DNA of 64,000 nucleotides from Heterohyrax brucei (Eukaryota; Chordata; Mammalia; Hyracoidea; Procaviidae). The notes below the pieces were generated by a model that did no database searches, was not told the DNA's origin, and worked only from the letters and a program-made list of their open reading frames with translations. Positions within the stretch are counted from its first letter, which is position 1. Each line of letters begins with the position of its first letter. Shown piece by piece: positions 1 through 12,705 of this stretch. A program made the translations under genes and the position numbers. Location: contig CM053156.1 of assembly GCA_028571685.1 (NCBI GenBank), positions 90,151,049 through 90,215,048 on the forward strand, written 5' to 3'.

Positions 1-773
1 AGAGGCGAGGGGGATCAGCGCCTCCAGAGCTCGCCTGCCCGCGTCGGCTCAGCCTGGAGGCTGTGTAGGTTGATGGGGGCGGTGTGGCGCGCTAATTCCT
101 TCAGTGTTTCATCCATATTCTTTGTGGAGGGTCCGCACAGCTCCCCGAGTCAGGGCTTGATAATGATCCAGCCACCTGGTGGTTCAGTTCAGTGGTCTTA
201 GACAGTAACCGAAAGGGGACAGACAGAACAATTAATCGATGTTCCTAAGGGGAAAGAACAGCCGTGTGACTTGTGACCAGGACAAGGTTAACTCTTACGG
301 ACGGGGAGAAGCGAGTTCTCACGACTTAATGTTGACAGCGTGGTTGTCTTACCTACTGTTTGTAGCAAGACGAGGTCGGGCTGGCCAAGGGCCTCCTTTT
401 CAACATCTTCAGCCTGTAAAACAGTGTTCAAGAGCAAGGAAGTGCTAGGGGGGAAGAATAGAATGAGAACACATCTCACTCTCTGCCCCACAAGTGTCCC
501 GTTGATTTTATGAGGACACTTTGAACGTGGTCACATCTTCCTGTTTGTCCACTGTTGTGGCAAGGGGCCCTGGAACTCTGCTGTGAGCTGACAGGAACTC
601 ACACAGGCCTGGGTTATAACTCCATAGTCTTTATTAAAAGCAGTTAGAGCGAAGACCCAGTCCAGGACCTTAAGTCAGGGTGACATTTGAAACCACATAC
701 TTCAGCAGGCCCTGTGTATTCCTTTCCTGGGGCTGCTAGAACAAGGTGTCATGCAGGGGGCTGCCATCAAGGC

Positions 774-960
774 GGTTCCATCTCATCACAACCCTAAAGG
801 ACAGAGCCCTCTCCAGACCTGACACAGAGAGTCCTCCGCTGGAGCCAGAGCCCTGAATTCAGACTTGTGGCCTCCCGAACTGTGAGGAAGTAAACTTCTG
901 TTCTTTGACACCACCTTCTTGTGGTATTCCTGTGACAGCGGCACTGAGTGACTAAAGCTG
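774..960 (+). mobile_element. Old LTR fragment, MLT1/MaLR-like
   Basis: The end of the segment reads like the 3' part of a MaLR-type solo LTR: a GAACTGTGAGGAAGTAAA block, then a TGTGGTATTCCTGTGACAGC block and a GTGACTAAAG end. Related copies lie at 37355-37863 and 56505-57112. The family is assigned from memory of the consensus. Confidence 0.45.
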
Positions 961-994
961 GTACGGAGAAATACCCTAGTTGGCACAGAGGCAC

Positions 995-1350
995 ACAAGA
1001 TGAACCAGTAACACGCTTTTCATAGTAGCTGGAGCCCAAGTCCCATCAACAAATCGTTAGACAAGCACAGTGTGCCCCCTCCATGCCATGGAGTACTACT
1101 TGGCCATAGAAAAGGAAACCCTGAGACACGCTGCAGCAAGGATGAGCCCTGAAAACCTGGGGCTGAGTGCAGTCAGCCAGACACAGGGGACAGATCCTGG
1201 GCAGCCCTGCTGTTAGGAAACACCCACAAAAGGCAGAGGATAGGACAGAAACTGCCGAGGGCCCTCCAGGCGCTGGGGGGCATGGGGAGCTGGTGCTTGT
1301 GGACAGTTTCTTGTGGGGTGGAAACAGTGGTGGTGGCCACACGCCGTGGT
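995..1350 (+). mobile_element. Old L1 3' UTR fragment
   Basis: The order of phrases matches ancient mammalian L1M 3' regions: a CCCATCAACAA block, ATGGAGTACTACTTGGCCAT, GATGAGCCCTGAAAACCT, and a distal GGGGAGCTGGTGC-type stretch. It is highly diverged and in sense orientation. Confidence 0.5.
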
Positions 1351-1369
1351 GAGTGCCGTCGTTGCTGTT

Positions 1370-1570
1370 CTCGGCGGCCGTCAAGTCGATTCCTACTCTT
1401 GCGACCTCGTGTGCAGAGTGGCACTGCCCCGTAGGGTTTTCAAGGCTGTGACCTTTCAGAAGAACATGGCCTGGCCTGTTGTCTGAGGTTCCCCTCGGTG
1501 GGTGCCAGCCGCCAGCACCTTACTGCTCCTGGTCCAGTGCTTAGCGGTTTGAGACACCCACCCAGGGCCT
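1370..1570 (-). mobile_element. AfroSINE
   Basis: The segment begins with the GTCAAGTCGATTCCTACTC tail region. It has the long-subfamily middle (AGGGTTTTCAAGGCTGTGAC) and ends near CACCCAGGG, the reverse complement of the tRNA-like head. This subfamily differs from the copy at 1661-1800. Confidence 0.75.
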
Positions 1571-1660
1571 CCTGGTGAATGTGCGTAGTGCTGGAGAGTT
1601 GGACTTGTAACGAAGATTAAAACAGCAGACTTTATGTCATGTATATGCCAAACCAATCAC

Positions 1661-1800
1661 CACCGAGTTGACTCAGACTCATATGGACCCCATAAGACAG
1701 GGAAGAGCCGCCCCGTCGGGTTTCCAGGGGTGGCTGGTGGACTCAGACTGGCAACTCGTCGGTAGCCACCAACCCCTGAACCACTGCACCCCCAGGGTTT
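1661..1800 (-). mobile_element. AfroSINE
   Basis: ACCGAGTTGACTCAGACTC followed by a CCCATAAGACAG block and a CTGGTGGACTCAGACTG block is the short AfroSINE subfamily read from tail to head. It ends at a CCACTGCACCCCCAGG head. Confidence 0.75.
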
Positions 1801-2437
1801 CTGCTTGTACAACCTGTGCAGGTTGTCCCTGGGCACAGAGACCACCATGTTCACGTCCCTGGGGCCCAGAAGAGGGTGTGGCAAACCATTTGTGCCCAAA
1901 AGAATGATGGGAAGAGAGGGTGCTGTCTGCAGAGCGCGGGCGGGGGGCAGGCCCCAAAGCCTCCAGAATGGCTCCCCTGTCAGCGTGAAAACCAGGAGCC
2001 CCACAGGCTGACGCAGGGTCTGCCTCTTTCAGAGATGTTTGCCTCTTAGCAGGACGATCACTGCCAAGAGCAGTCCACAGCCGGGGCTGGCACAGGGTGG
2101 GAGTCCACTGTCACACCAGAGCCCTGTACTTGGTGAGGAATGGGCACTGTCACCTGAGACGCCCCGCTCCCGCAAGGTTGGGAACGGGAGAGTTTGCAGC
2201 CTGTGTCTTCGGTAAACCTCGGGTTACTGTCATAGAGCAAGAAACGGCTGAAACCCTTCAGCCAGCAAGGACCCCGTGTGGGAGAGCTTGATGCTGGGGG
2301 TTTTTAAATATGTGTTTTAAAGTGCCAGGACAGGAATCGAGGGAGGCTGGTACACAGGGAGGCCAAAGCCGGGAAAGCACAGAGCCATCCTTCACCTTCC
2401 AGGAGGGACGTGCAGAATGAGGTTTTACGTGTGGGAG

Positions 2438-2514
2438 CGTGTGTTTGTGTGTGTGTGTGTGCATGTGTGTACATGCATATTCGTGTGTGTGCACACGAAC
2501 ATGTGTGTGTGTGT
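2438..2514. repeat. TG microsatellite, interrupted
   Basis: A run of GT dinucleotides broken by CATG and ACAC groups. Confidence 0.9.
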
Positions 2515-2734
2515 CCAGGAGGTCTGCAAGGCAGTAGACAACCCCAGGCAGGCTCAGTTTGAACCTGATCTTCCACCGGTTCTCTTGGACACCCATACCC
2601 CCAATTCTTCCGCAGGATTCTTTCCCCGGCGCTCTTCCTGGCGCCACAGTCCTTTCCGCAGTTTGTGATCACGGACTGAGAGTGAGCCGCCTTCCTCCGT
2701 ACACCGTGGTGCGCTCCAGCCCTGCTCACCACCG

Positions 2735-2990
2735 CCAAAGCAGCCCAAGTGCCCAGCAGCAGATGGTGTTTACAGTGTGGTCCGTCCCTGCCGGGCAGGC
2801 TGTTCAACCACAGAGGTAAAGACAGTCTCTACCACGTGGACAAACCTTGAAACCACGGAGCCAATGAAGTGAGACACACCGACAGACATGGGGTGACCTC
2901 CCCTGTAACTGCCTAGACAGGCTGATGCAGAGAGACTAGACGGACCATGGGCTCTCGGGGAACGGGCAGCTGTTACTTAGGAGACAGAGT
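2735..2990 (+). mobile_element. Old L1 3' UTR fragment
   Basis: GACAAACCTTGAAACCACG followed by a GTGAGACACACCGACAGAC block parallels the L1M 3' UTR order also seen at 995-1350. It is very diverged. Confidence 0.4.
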
Positions 2991-3057
2991 TTCTCTGAAG
3001 ACTGATTTTAAAAATTGGAAACAAATACTGCAGATTTTTGTACATCTGATTCGGTGT

Positions 3058-3190
3058 AATGGAGTTGATTCTGATGTCTGGTGGCCCCATGTGACAGAGT
3101 AGAGCTGTCCCCAAAGTGTTCTCTAGGCTGTAACCCTTATGGTGGAGATCCTGGCCAGTAGCTCAAATCCCTCAGGCACTCCTCAGAAAC
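3058..3190 (-). mobile_element. AfroSINE, degraded
   Basis: AATGGAGTTGATTCTGATG, then GACAGAGTAGAGCTG, then a GTAACCCTTATGG block follow the AfroSINE order from tail to middle. The head is barely recognisable. Confidence 0.5.
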
Positions 3191-3409
3191 CCTCGGAGGC
3201 AGTTCCACTCTGTGCTATGTGGGTAAAATCAGTGACAGCACACATTAGAAAAAAAATCCGTATTACCTGGACTTCAACATAACTTGACTACTTCTCCTAT
3301 CCCACCCAATATTGCAAGGACAGAGTAGCTGGGGCAGGGGGCCGGGAACCATGCTGTCAGGCGAAATTGAGGCCAACTGGCACGACTAGCATTTTGCTAA
3401 TGACGGCTC

Positions 3410-4052
3410 ACTACACCCCATATTGAGGAGTGGTGTCTGGGGTCTGAAAAGCAGCCAAGCTGCCATCTGAGGGTACAGCAAATGGTCCCAACTCAACAAG
3501 ATCAGACAATCCCTGAGGATCAGAACGACACGGGGAAAGAGAACCCAGAAGACAGAGAGACTCGTGTGACTGGGTCTCTACATCAACTCGGGACCAGAAG
3601 AACCAGCTGGTGCCCGGCCACCACCAGTGACAGCCGCGATAGAGCTCAGAAAATTGAGTCTCACTGACAACACAAAAATGAATAGGGGTGCACCCTGAGA
3701 TCTCCACTGAAAGACCACAACTGATGGTCCAGGGGCCTCGGCGTTCCCCTGGGAGCATGGCCTCTGGCCCTGATGCTGCCCCATCTGTAAATCATAATGA
3801 AGGTCAGCTCTTCGGATAGCAATGGGGTGGACTTGGTGACGCAGAGTGATCATACTTTGTGGGCACTTTATGGTTTGATGCACCTACAGGATGTCATCCT
3901 GATGGCCTCAGACTGAAGGAAGGGGAGTGGGTGGAGTGGAGGGGATAGAAGATTATTAGGAAGTTAAGTCATGTATGGAGCAGAGAGGAGGAGCATGGAA
4001 ATTTATATGGGAGTGTACCTTTTCATTCAATCACAATAAAAAAAAACAGAGA
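3410..4052 (+). mobile_element. Afrotherian L1-like 3' end
   Basis: A CAGCCAAGCTGCCATCTGAG block, a GGACCAGAAGAACCAGCTGG block with GCCCGGCCACCACC, and a terminal TCACAATAAAAAAAAAC match the 3' end of an abundant elephant-type L1 as I remember it. The distal part (3840-4050) has the same order as the short copy at 29995-30241. The intron 8 element at 54134-54966 is a related element in the opposite orientation. Confidence 0.55.
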
Positions 4053-5896
4053 ATGCACTACTTTCTTGGACCTCTCTCCTGCTTCTGTCCTGTTGTGACC
4101 CTCGAGCCAGCCCAGGGCCTGGCACGGGGTCCCTGTGGAATGAGCAAAACTTAGGAGTGACAGAGAGTTGGGGCCACAGAGAGGGGACAGCCTGAAGCTG
4201 AGTCCTTTCTGCTCAGGTGGGCCTTCCTGCCCTGCCGTGAGCCTCGTCTTCTGGAATCTTCCACAGAGCTCTCCCCTGGAACTTTGGGAGTAAACACCAT
4301 CGCACGTAGCGACTTTTCTCCAGTTCTAAGTTCCTTAGAAATTACACAAAAGGCTCCTCCAGGGGGCCGTTCCGCAGAGTCCCTCAGTCCTACAGCCTCT
4401 CGTCAGGACGGTACCAGCCTTCCGGCAGCCGTCCCAAGGTGGACGCAGTCGCCGTGCACCATGAGTTATTTTAATGTAGATGTCCCTTGAACCGTTCACC
4501 ATCTGGGCTCTCCTGTAATAACAGGCGGAGGAGCATGACTCTCCCCAGCGTCACAGACGCACGGCCGCGACGGAGGTGCCTGTCCGCGTCATCAGGTGCC
4601 TCTGCTGTGCTTTCCTTCTTCTCCGGACACCAGTCGGCGGCCCTGGCTCCCCCGTGACCTGGCGCACTCACTCGTACACTGTTTCTTCTTGATTCGGCAA
4701 ACTGTGGGCGTCCAGAGAGCCACACAGAGCTGGGACAACCAGCGTGGGGCCGCCCCGCCTGCTTCAGAGGGCCCCGCTGAGCGGCGCCTGGAGAGCAGGC
4801 AGATACGGCCAGGGGCAGGAATGCAATGAGAGCTCTTTGCAAAAGGGAAAAAAAATCTCTTGAAATATGTGGTAGGTTTTTCTTTCCAGCAGTTTTATAA
4901 TTAAATTTCCAGATGAAAGATGAGTGGCTTGGCCGGAAGAATGTAGCCTTGGATGCACAGGAAGCCTTCTGTGTCCCCATCCCCCTGCGTCCCCATCCCA
5001 GCCACCAGAGGTACCCGCTCACAGTCAGCCTGTTTCCAGGAGGCAGTGGGCCCCTGTGTGCAGTTCAGATGCTGTTTGAGGGTCTCCTGTGTACCAGGGC
5101 CTCGTCCCCTGAACTGACGTCCAAGCGCACTTCCAAACTCAGCAGCCCTCCTACAACCTTCCACACCTGTGTGGGACCAAACTGCTGCATCTCAAGTGGT
5201 AAGGCTTGAATTTTTGCATGAATCAGTCAGTTCTTTCCCTGGGGGCATGTGGTCTCCTTGTCTGTTCTCATAGAGCCAGAGGATGACCACATGTGCCAAG
5301 GCAGTCAGCAGCCTGGCATGTGCCGTGGTGACAGGATGCTGGTGGAACACGCTCTGTGGGTGGACAAGGACAGATCCTGCCCACAGAGGGTCAGCATACG
5401 GGGAGCCGACTGGCTGAGTAGTGGATCGAGGCTGCCGGAGGAAAGACGACCTTGACCTGTTCCCAGTATGCTGCCAACAAGTCTGCTCTTCTGCATTTGT
5501 TAGGCCTCCCGCTGCTGGCCAGAGAGGGCGTGACTGGGACCTGCAGAGAGCGGTGTGGTGAAGACCTGGGTTGGGCTTCTTCCTGGGACGCCCAGCACTA
5601 TTAGTGGGACAGCAGGCAGGAGACAGGAGGTAGGGGACCCAGAGTGTCACCACCAGTGGGGGCAAGCAGTGGGGGCCGGCTGGCATGGACAAGCCAATGC
5701 TGAGCCCTTCAGGGGTCTTTGGGCAGTGTAGGGTGGCCACGAGATCCAGGTGTCTGTCCCCTTGTCCAGTTACTGGCCTCCTTTCAGTTTTTCTGCTGGA
5801 AGCTCTGCTGTGTGGTCTGAGGTGCTGAGAGGGAGCCAGGAAGAGCCCAGCTGGAACAACCGTCCCCCGGAAGAGAGAGAGAGCTCCTCATGGTCT

Positions 5897-5913
5897 CTGT
5901 GTGTGTGTGTGTC

Positions 5914-5958
<45 letters not shown>
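5897..5958. repeat. TG microsatellite
   Basis: About 30 GT repeats with one CTGTCT interruption near the left end. Confidence 0.95.
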
Positions 5959-5961
<3 letters not shown>

Positions 5962-7264
5962 CATGGGGGGACATCCACCAGTATGTATGTATGGAGAACT
6001 AGTGTGCGTCTCTGCAGATGTGCACACGTAGGGAAAAGCTGCCAGTACACACACGTGGAGAGTGAGCTGGAGCCCGTGCACGACCTGTGTGCATCCGTGT
6101 TTGAGCACCCTCACCAGTGTGTGTATCAGACCCAGAACGGAAGCAGCCCCCAAATCCACCTGGACAAGTGCAAAGCCTGTGTAATGAAAACTTCGTCCTT
6201 CTCACTGTTGGACAGAAGCTCGTTTCTTTCTCATGTCCTGTGGCACTGGCAGAGTTGACGTTAGCCAGTCGCGGGCTGACTGCAGTCGCTCCCACCGTGC
6301 TCGTTCAGGTAGTAGTGGGAGAGACTCGACTGTTTAACCGGGAAGTGACAGCGTAAGAGAGGGTGTTCATTATCAAGTCTCTTTTGAGCCTCTGCAGAGA
6401 CTACCCTGAGTGTTACAGAAACCCGCTGCGTAACAGGAAACCAGCGCTAGGGTTCAGAAATAAGACCCTGTGACAGGGTATTAGGCATGGCAAGGTGGTC
6501 TCTTAATTCGGTGATGGATTCCGTTGGCTAGTGTTTCGCTGTGGATCGTCACTGCTACATCTGTGCGTGGACTGATTTGGGCACACCTGACAGCAGCAGT
6601 GACATTCTAAACCTGTTTCTCCACTTAGCAGAAGAGACAAAAATAATAGTGGGCTGGTTGGCTGTGCCGTTACTCTGCACTGTCGCAGTTACATGTGTGA
6701 CTTACACAAGCTGTGTCAACCAAGTGGGTCATTTTCTCTCTTTTTCACTGTCCTTCAAAAGCGGACCTGTCCCTGAGATGTTTTTGAAGGAATTCCCTAG
6801 GGAAATAGTGCTCTCCTCAAGTTTCTTCTTTCCTGTGGTCGAGTTTGGCTATGTATATTTTCTGAAAATGGTCAATTTCATTAATTTTTTTCAGTGTGTT
6901 ACCATACATGTACAATAAACTGTAGAAAATGCTTATTTTTTTCTCTCAATTAAATTGACCAAAAGTACATCTGTCTTGCAGCAAATTTGGGTTTGTTTGC
7001 TCCCCCCTCCACCAAGTATAGCTCCCAAATGACTCTGTCAGTCTGTCTGTCTGTCTTCCGATTCAGAAGCTTGTGCTCTCGCCTTCATTCCCTTGGTGGG
7101 TACCGTAGCTGCTTCATCACTGAGTTCCTTCTCAAGTCGAATGCCAGGTTCATTTCTTGAAATTGTGTTGTAACAGCAGACATGTTGAAGGTCATGGGTT
7201 GCTCGGAGTCAGGCTTCACCCTCGTTCCGTGGGCTCGACTGTGTACTAGTCTCAGCCTCACTGT

Positions 7265-7615
7265 TACTTCTGATAGTCTTTAAACGTGCTTTTGATTCTG
7301 TTTGACCCAGTGGTTATTTGAGAAAGTTTTTAACTTTCTAGAAGGTCTTTTTCTTTTTAAGATTTTTACCATTAAAGTTTAATTCCATTGTTCCAATAAA
7401 AGGCCTTGAGTAATTTTTGCCTTCTGGATCTTTTTTTTAATTTATTCTTGTTAGATTTTTACTGTGCTTTATCTTACTATAAAATGTCACAATGGTCCCA
7501 TGAGCTTTGATTTTGAAAAGCTGTATTTTCCAAAGGTGCACTTAAAGTTGCGTGTAAGCCTGTTAAGTCCACGTTATTGGTTATACCTTTCAAAACCCAG
7601 TGTCTCGTTTCCCCC
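7265..7615 (-). mobile_element. Old L1 ORF2/3' fragment, antisense
   Basis: TGACCCAGTGGTTATTTGAG and the following AT-rich text, then GTAAGCCTGTTAAGTCC, resemble reverse-strand L1M reverse transcriptase/C-terminal sequence. It is highly diverged and the call is tentative. Confidence 0.4.
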
Positions 7616-7621
7616 ACGCCT

Positions 7622-7960
7622 GTCAGTGTGCTGCACTGTGATGATCTTACGCTGCTGTGGCACAAGCGATGCCACCGGTGTCTCCAATACCAGCGGGGTC
7701 CCCCATGGTGGGCAGGTTCCAGCTGAGCTTGCAGACTAAGACAGATGAGGAAGGAAGGCCTGGTGACCCACTTAGCAAAAAAGGTGGTCAGTGAACACCT
7801 CGATAGCAATGGCCTCTGCTGACGCAGTGCCTGGAAGGTGCTTGAAATAAGCCGGGGCGACCTGCCTCCTCGAAGCAGAGCGGACTGTAATGGCTTGGAC
7901 GCAGTCAAACTTTGGGGACCTTCGGTGGCTGCTGTGGCACCGCTCCAGTTCACCCCGACT
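7622..7960 (+). mobile_element. RTE-type LINE, 5' region
   Basis: GATGCCACCGGTGTCTCCAA, CCCATGGTGGGCAGGTTCC, AGCTGAGCTTGCAGACTAAG and a later GTCAAACTTTGGGGACCTTC block reproduce the 5' untranslated region of the afrotherian RTE as I recall it. The copy breaks off before the endonuclease reading frame. Confidence 0.65.
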
Positions 7961-8081
7961 CAGCTGGGAGAAGTGTGGGTCTTCGCTGAGGCAGTGTGTG
8001 ACCAGGTTTCCCACAAAGCTTCCTTACCACTCGGGGGACTTTGTTGAGTGACTGCTACACCTCGTTTTCGACTCTGAGCAG

Positions 8082-8263
8082 CCCCAATGGCACAGTGGTT
8101 AAGCACTGGTTCCTAACCAGAGGTCAGGGGTTCAAATGCTCCGGCTGCTCCGAGAAGAAGGACCTGGTGGGCAGCTTCCGGAAAGGTCACCGAAGTGGAC
8201 GCCCTGCGGGGCCCCGTACGGTTGCTGTGTGCTGGAATCGGCTCGATGGCCGTGGGTTTATAT
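8082..8263 (+). mobile_element. AfroSINE
   Basis: It opens with a tRNA-like head (CCCAATGGCACAGTGGTTAA), includes GGTCAGGGGTTCAAATGC (B-box region), and ends with GGAATCGGCTCGATGGCCG before a T-rich tail. Confidence 0.85.
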
Positions 8264-8437
8264 TTCTGATTTTTCTGAGCATCCTTTACATGTCCCCAAA
8301 CCTTGTCAGCTGCTGTTTAGTTGGCTCTGCCTGGTGACATCTTTATTGACAACGACGTGAGATATTGCCTGGTCCTCCCTTGTCTTCATGGTTGTCACAG
8401 CCAGTCTCCCTCTTTTTCACTAACCCCCCGACTTTAC

Positions 8438-8560
8438 CATCCATGATGGCCCTTTCTAGAGACTGGTCTTTCCTTGTGACCCATCCAAAGCCAGGGAACC
8501 TGAGTCTCACCACCCTGCCATAGGGGACGTTCTGGTTGTATTTCTTCTAAGACGGATCTC
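8438..8560 (-). mobile_element. RTE-type LINE fragment
   Basis: A CCATGATGGCCCTTTCTAGA block and ACGTTCTGGTTGTATTTCTT with AAGACGGATCT match the antisense of the RTE 3' coding end. The same region is better preserved at 23454-23830. Confidence 0.55.
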
Positions 8561-8704
8561 AAAACCTTGAGTGGCTCTGATGACCGGATCGAAAGCGACT
8601 GACGTCTCTTGGATGGCCCTGCTCTGTCCTGTGTGAAGGGTGGACTTCGGAGTGGGCTCTTTGCATCGCTTCTCCTCATTCTCAGTTTTTCCCAACTTAC
8701 TGGG

Positions 8705-8912
8705 GACCCAAAGCAAACCCAACCAGCTGCCACTGAGTGAATCCCGAGCCACAGGGGCCCATGTGTCTCACAGGACAGCTGTCTGGGGGGTTTTCAACAA
8801 GTGACCTTTTAGGGGTACACTGCTGGACCTGTCTCCTGGGGGACTTGAACTGCCAGCCTTTGGACTGCAGCCAAGCGTGTAACTATTGGCACCACAGAGG
8901 GACCCCTTTGGG
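8705..8912 (-). mobile_element. AfroSINE, long subfamily
   Basis: AAACCCAACCAGCTGCCACT at the tail, a GGTTTTCAACAAGTGACC middle, and a GGCACCACAGAGGGACC head in reverse complement. Confidence 0.75.
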
Positions 8913-9458
8913 GCCCAGAGGACCGTTACTAATTGTTACTGCGTCTCTGTAAAAATGTCTGCGTATTTGTGTTGACGACAATTTTACATCGAATTTCTGT
9001 TTCTGAATACTGACCACTGGTCCCTTTGTGTCACAGCCCCTTTCCCAAGACGTTAATCATGAGTCACCTCTCAGGGGGCTGAGTCATGTCTTCAGGTGCC
9101 TTTGTCTAGAAGACACGAAGGTGAGATGTTTCCTGGGTCTGTGCACATCCGTCAGCATCTGTGGTGTTTGCCAGGGAGAACACTCAGCTGGTGTGAACGT
9201 GGTGGGTCCCAGCCTTTTCCCTGACAATTTGGCAGAAGTGGCCCTGCTACCTGCCTGTGGTTGGAGTCTCCCAGGCTCTGCAGCAGGACTTGAGGAGTCT
9301 CGGCCCACACATCGTTCCCACTGGTTTTCCCTGTTTCCTCCTTCACGCCTCCCAGGCTGTCCTCATCCCGATGGGCCACGGAAGCCCCTGGGCCTGTAGT
9401 TGCTGGCTCTCATAAACCCCTGACAGTGACAGCCCTGCCAGTGTTTAACGGTGGGTGA

Positions 9459-9791
<333 letters not shown>

Positions 9792-11204
9792 TGACAGTGG
9801 GGTCCTGGCCACAGCCCGTCTCAGAACCGCCGGAGGTCTGCCCAGAGCACAGGTTGAGTGGCTCTGAAGGTCCGGGTGGCACCTGAGTGCACGCCTGATG
9901 GGTCCTCGGGCCAGGGCCACGCTGGACAGCTGGTCTAGACCTTCACCTGACAGCGAGGAGCACGTCCATCGGTCCCCACGGTGTCCCTGCTGCCCCGCCC
10001 CACCCGAGCCCCTGGCACCCGCCCCACCTCCACGGATGCCCTTCTCCACAGCAGCAGGTCTGAGGGCACCCCTTTCCTCTCAGTTCCACACTGTGGGTTC
10101 ACGTCTCCCCGCTTCCTCCTGACTCTGTCTGACGGCAGGAAACCAGCCACAAGATGAGGCCAGCAGGGCTGTGCCAGGGAAGGGGCAGGTAGGACCCTGC
10201 TCCGGGCACCCACCACACCTTGTGACCCTGCGCCTCACCAAAGTGGCTGAGAGAAGAGGAGCCTGGGCCACAGGTGATGAGCTGGGCCTCCCACTCCCAC
10301 CCTCTCAGGGTCTCTGACTCCTCCAGATTGGGGGCACACACATGGAGGGGCACAGCACACGGACCAGAGTGAGGTGGCCTGGTCCCGCCTGACTGCAGTC
10401 ACCTTTCCTGCCTCTGTTGTGTCACCTGCACAGTGGGGTGACAGTCGGAGTGCCACATGGGTCGTTCTGAGGATTTGGGGGTGAACACCTGCAGAGCACT
10501 TGGGGAGGGCGGCACAGCAGTGTGGCCCTCGGAGGTCTGAGCGGCCAGCCCCCCGGCTGCAGTGCAGAGGCAAAGGGCCGACCACTGGAGAGGCCGGCGC
10601 CTCGGCTCCTGCGGGGACGTGCGCCAGCGTGAGCAGGGCTGACCCTGCTGGGCTCGGCCGCCTCGCCGGCCCTTCATGCTCGCTGGCTGTCTTAGGGGTG
10701 TCATCTCCCTCCTCCACCAGAGAAGGGCTCCCCACTGACGGGGAAGCATGTCCCCAGGTTCAGGAATGTTTGGCCAGAGGGAGGAGATTGGCAGGAGGAG
10801 GTTGATTCTGCCTTTGGCAGTGATGTCCTTCCACGGGTGTCCCCTGGTGCCCCATTAGAAGCAGGGTGCTGGGCTATGCCCTGGGGGCCCACATCAGGAT
10901 GCCAGTTGGCCTCTTCCGGGGCATGAGGATTTTCCTCTCTTCTCAGATTGGCTGCCCAAGCCCCGGGCAGCCACAGCTGCATGTGAACGTGGGGATGCAG
11001 GGCAGCGAGGGGTCTGCTCCGGCGGGCGGAGGCGTGGGGGTGCGGGCCGGCGGGCGGAGCCGCGGGGGTGTGGTCACACTCGGGGTCCCATCACCTGACA
11101 TCAGCCCCAGCTCACAGGAGTCAGGCAGCCCTCTTCAGAGCAGCTCCCAGGGGAAGCTGTGTCCTGTGCTTCCAGCCTTCCACTTTGTCTCCCCACCTCA
11201 TCAT

Positions 11205-11860
11205 CCCCACCTGTCCAGCCATCCACCCATCCATCTAACCATCCCCTCTCCCATCTGTCCATCCAACCACCCGTCTGTGCATCCATCCATCCATTCACAC
11301 TCATCTATCCATCCAGCCACCTATCCGTCCAAACTTCTTCCCACCCAACGGTCAGTTCATCCATCTGTCTGCCATCTGTTCACCTTTCTGTCCACCCTTC
11401 CAGCCATCCATTCATCCGTCTATCCATCCATCCAGACTTCTTCCCACCCAGATGTCACTCATTCAGTCATCTAACCACCCGTTCACCCATCTGTCCACCC
11501 GACCACCCATTCATCCACCCCTCTGCCCATCCACCCCTCTGCATCCACCCATCCGTCCAAACTTCTGCTCATCCAACCGTCTGTTCATTCGTCCATCTAA
11601 TCGTCCATTCACCCGTCTGTCCATCAGCCCATCTGTCCATCCATGTGTCCATCCGTCGAAACTTCCTCCAATCCAACCGCCTGTTTGTCCAACCTTCTAA
11701 CAGCGCATTCATCTATTTGTCCACCCATATACCCACCTAGTCACCCATCCAACTGTACATCCACTCGTCCGTCCATCCAACCACCCACCTGTCTACCACC
11801 CATCCATTCATCCTATTCGCTCAGCCCGTCGCCCTCCCCCCATCCATCCAGCAGACGTTT
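11205..11860. repeat. CATC-type tetranucleotide satellite
   Basis: About 650 bp of diverged CCATCCATC, CCACCCATC and TCTGTCCATCC words. Longer-range repetition includes the word CCAAACTTCTTCCCACC, seen near 11326 and again with changes near 11433, 11558 and 11659. The higher-order unit is therefore about 100-125 bp, built from tetranucleotides. Confidence 0.9.
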
Positions 11861-11861
11861 C

Positions 11862-11962
11862 TTAAACACATCCTCTACACGAGGCCTTGTGCTGAGTGCT
11901 GGACACGCAGTGACAGATGAGGCAGACATGCCCATTTGTGGGAGCTGACACTCTAGTGGGCA
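11862..11962. mobile_element. Ancient repeat fragment, possibly L2
   Basis: A GCCTTGTGCTGAGTGCTGGA block, GCAGTGACAGATGAGGCAGA, and GGAGCTGACACTCTAGTGGG follow the order of a common ancient mammalian repeat. I am unsure of its name. Confidence 0.4.
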
Positions 11963-12505
11963 CGTAGGGCCTGAAGCGCCTACAAAATGTCGTGTCCCCT
12001 GACTCTACACAGAAGGATCACAGACCTTCCAGAAGCTGCTATGTCGTCTTGAGAGAGTAGGTACTGGCACTAAACGCCCTGGATCACCGTCTGAGATGGT
12101 TGTCTGAGGGTTCCCTTGGACTGTGCCCCTCAGAGCATGGACCGCATCAGGGGAAGAGGAGGTATCAGAGAAATAGATAATGTTGTTAGTGGATGCAAAA
12201 AGATTTCCTTGGAATGCCAGAGAATCTAAAAAATTAGTGTTCATTTTGAGCTTTAAGAAAGAAGGCTTTGTTGGCAGGGCCAAGGCGTGTGAAGAGCGTT
12301 ACTGGAGGGGCGGCCTTCAGATGTGCCTGCGTTAGGGTCGGTGGTGCTGAGGTCGTTTTAGGCTTCAGGACCACAGCACAGATGTGGACACCCTCAGGCA
12401 GGCAGGTGATGGAGGTATCAGCGGGACACTCGGGTCAGCCTGCTGTTGGCTTTCTTTCTCCCCCAGGGGAGGGTCTTGAGCCCCTCTGTCTGCTCAGCGG
12501 CAGTT

Positions 12506-12705
12506 ATTTGTGTTGTTAGGTGCCATCAGACTGGTTTGCCATTCACCCTGACCCCGCGTGACAGAGCTGCGCTGCCCCATGGGGTTTCCCGGGCGACCCT
12601 CTCTGTGGGCATGGATGGACGGGTCTTTCTCCCACGGGGCCACCCGGGGAATCACTTCGCAAGCCTTTGGGTGCGCAGCGGAGCACTTAGCTGTCGAGGG
12701 GCGTC
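12506..12705 (-). mobile_element. AfroSINE, long subfamily
   Basis: It starts with the TTGTTAGGTGCCATCAGACT tail shared with RTE 3' ends, then a CCCCATGGGGTTTCCCGGG block, and reads out to the degraded tRNA-like head. Confidence 0.75.
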
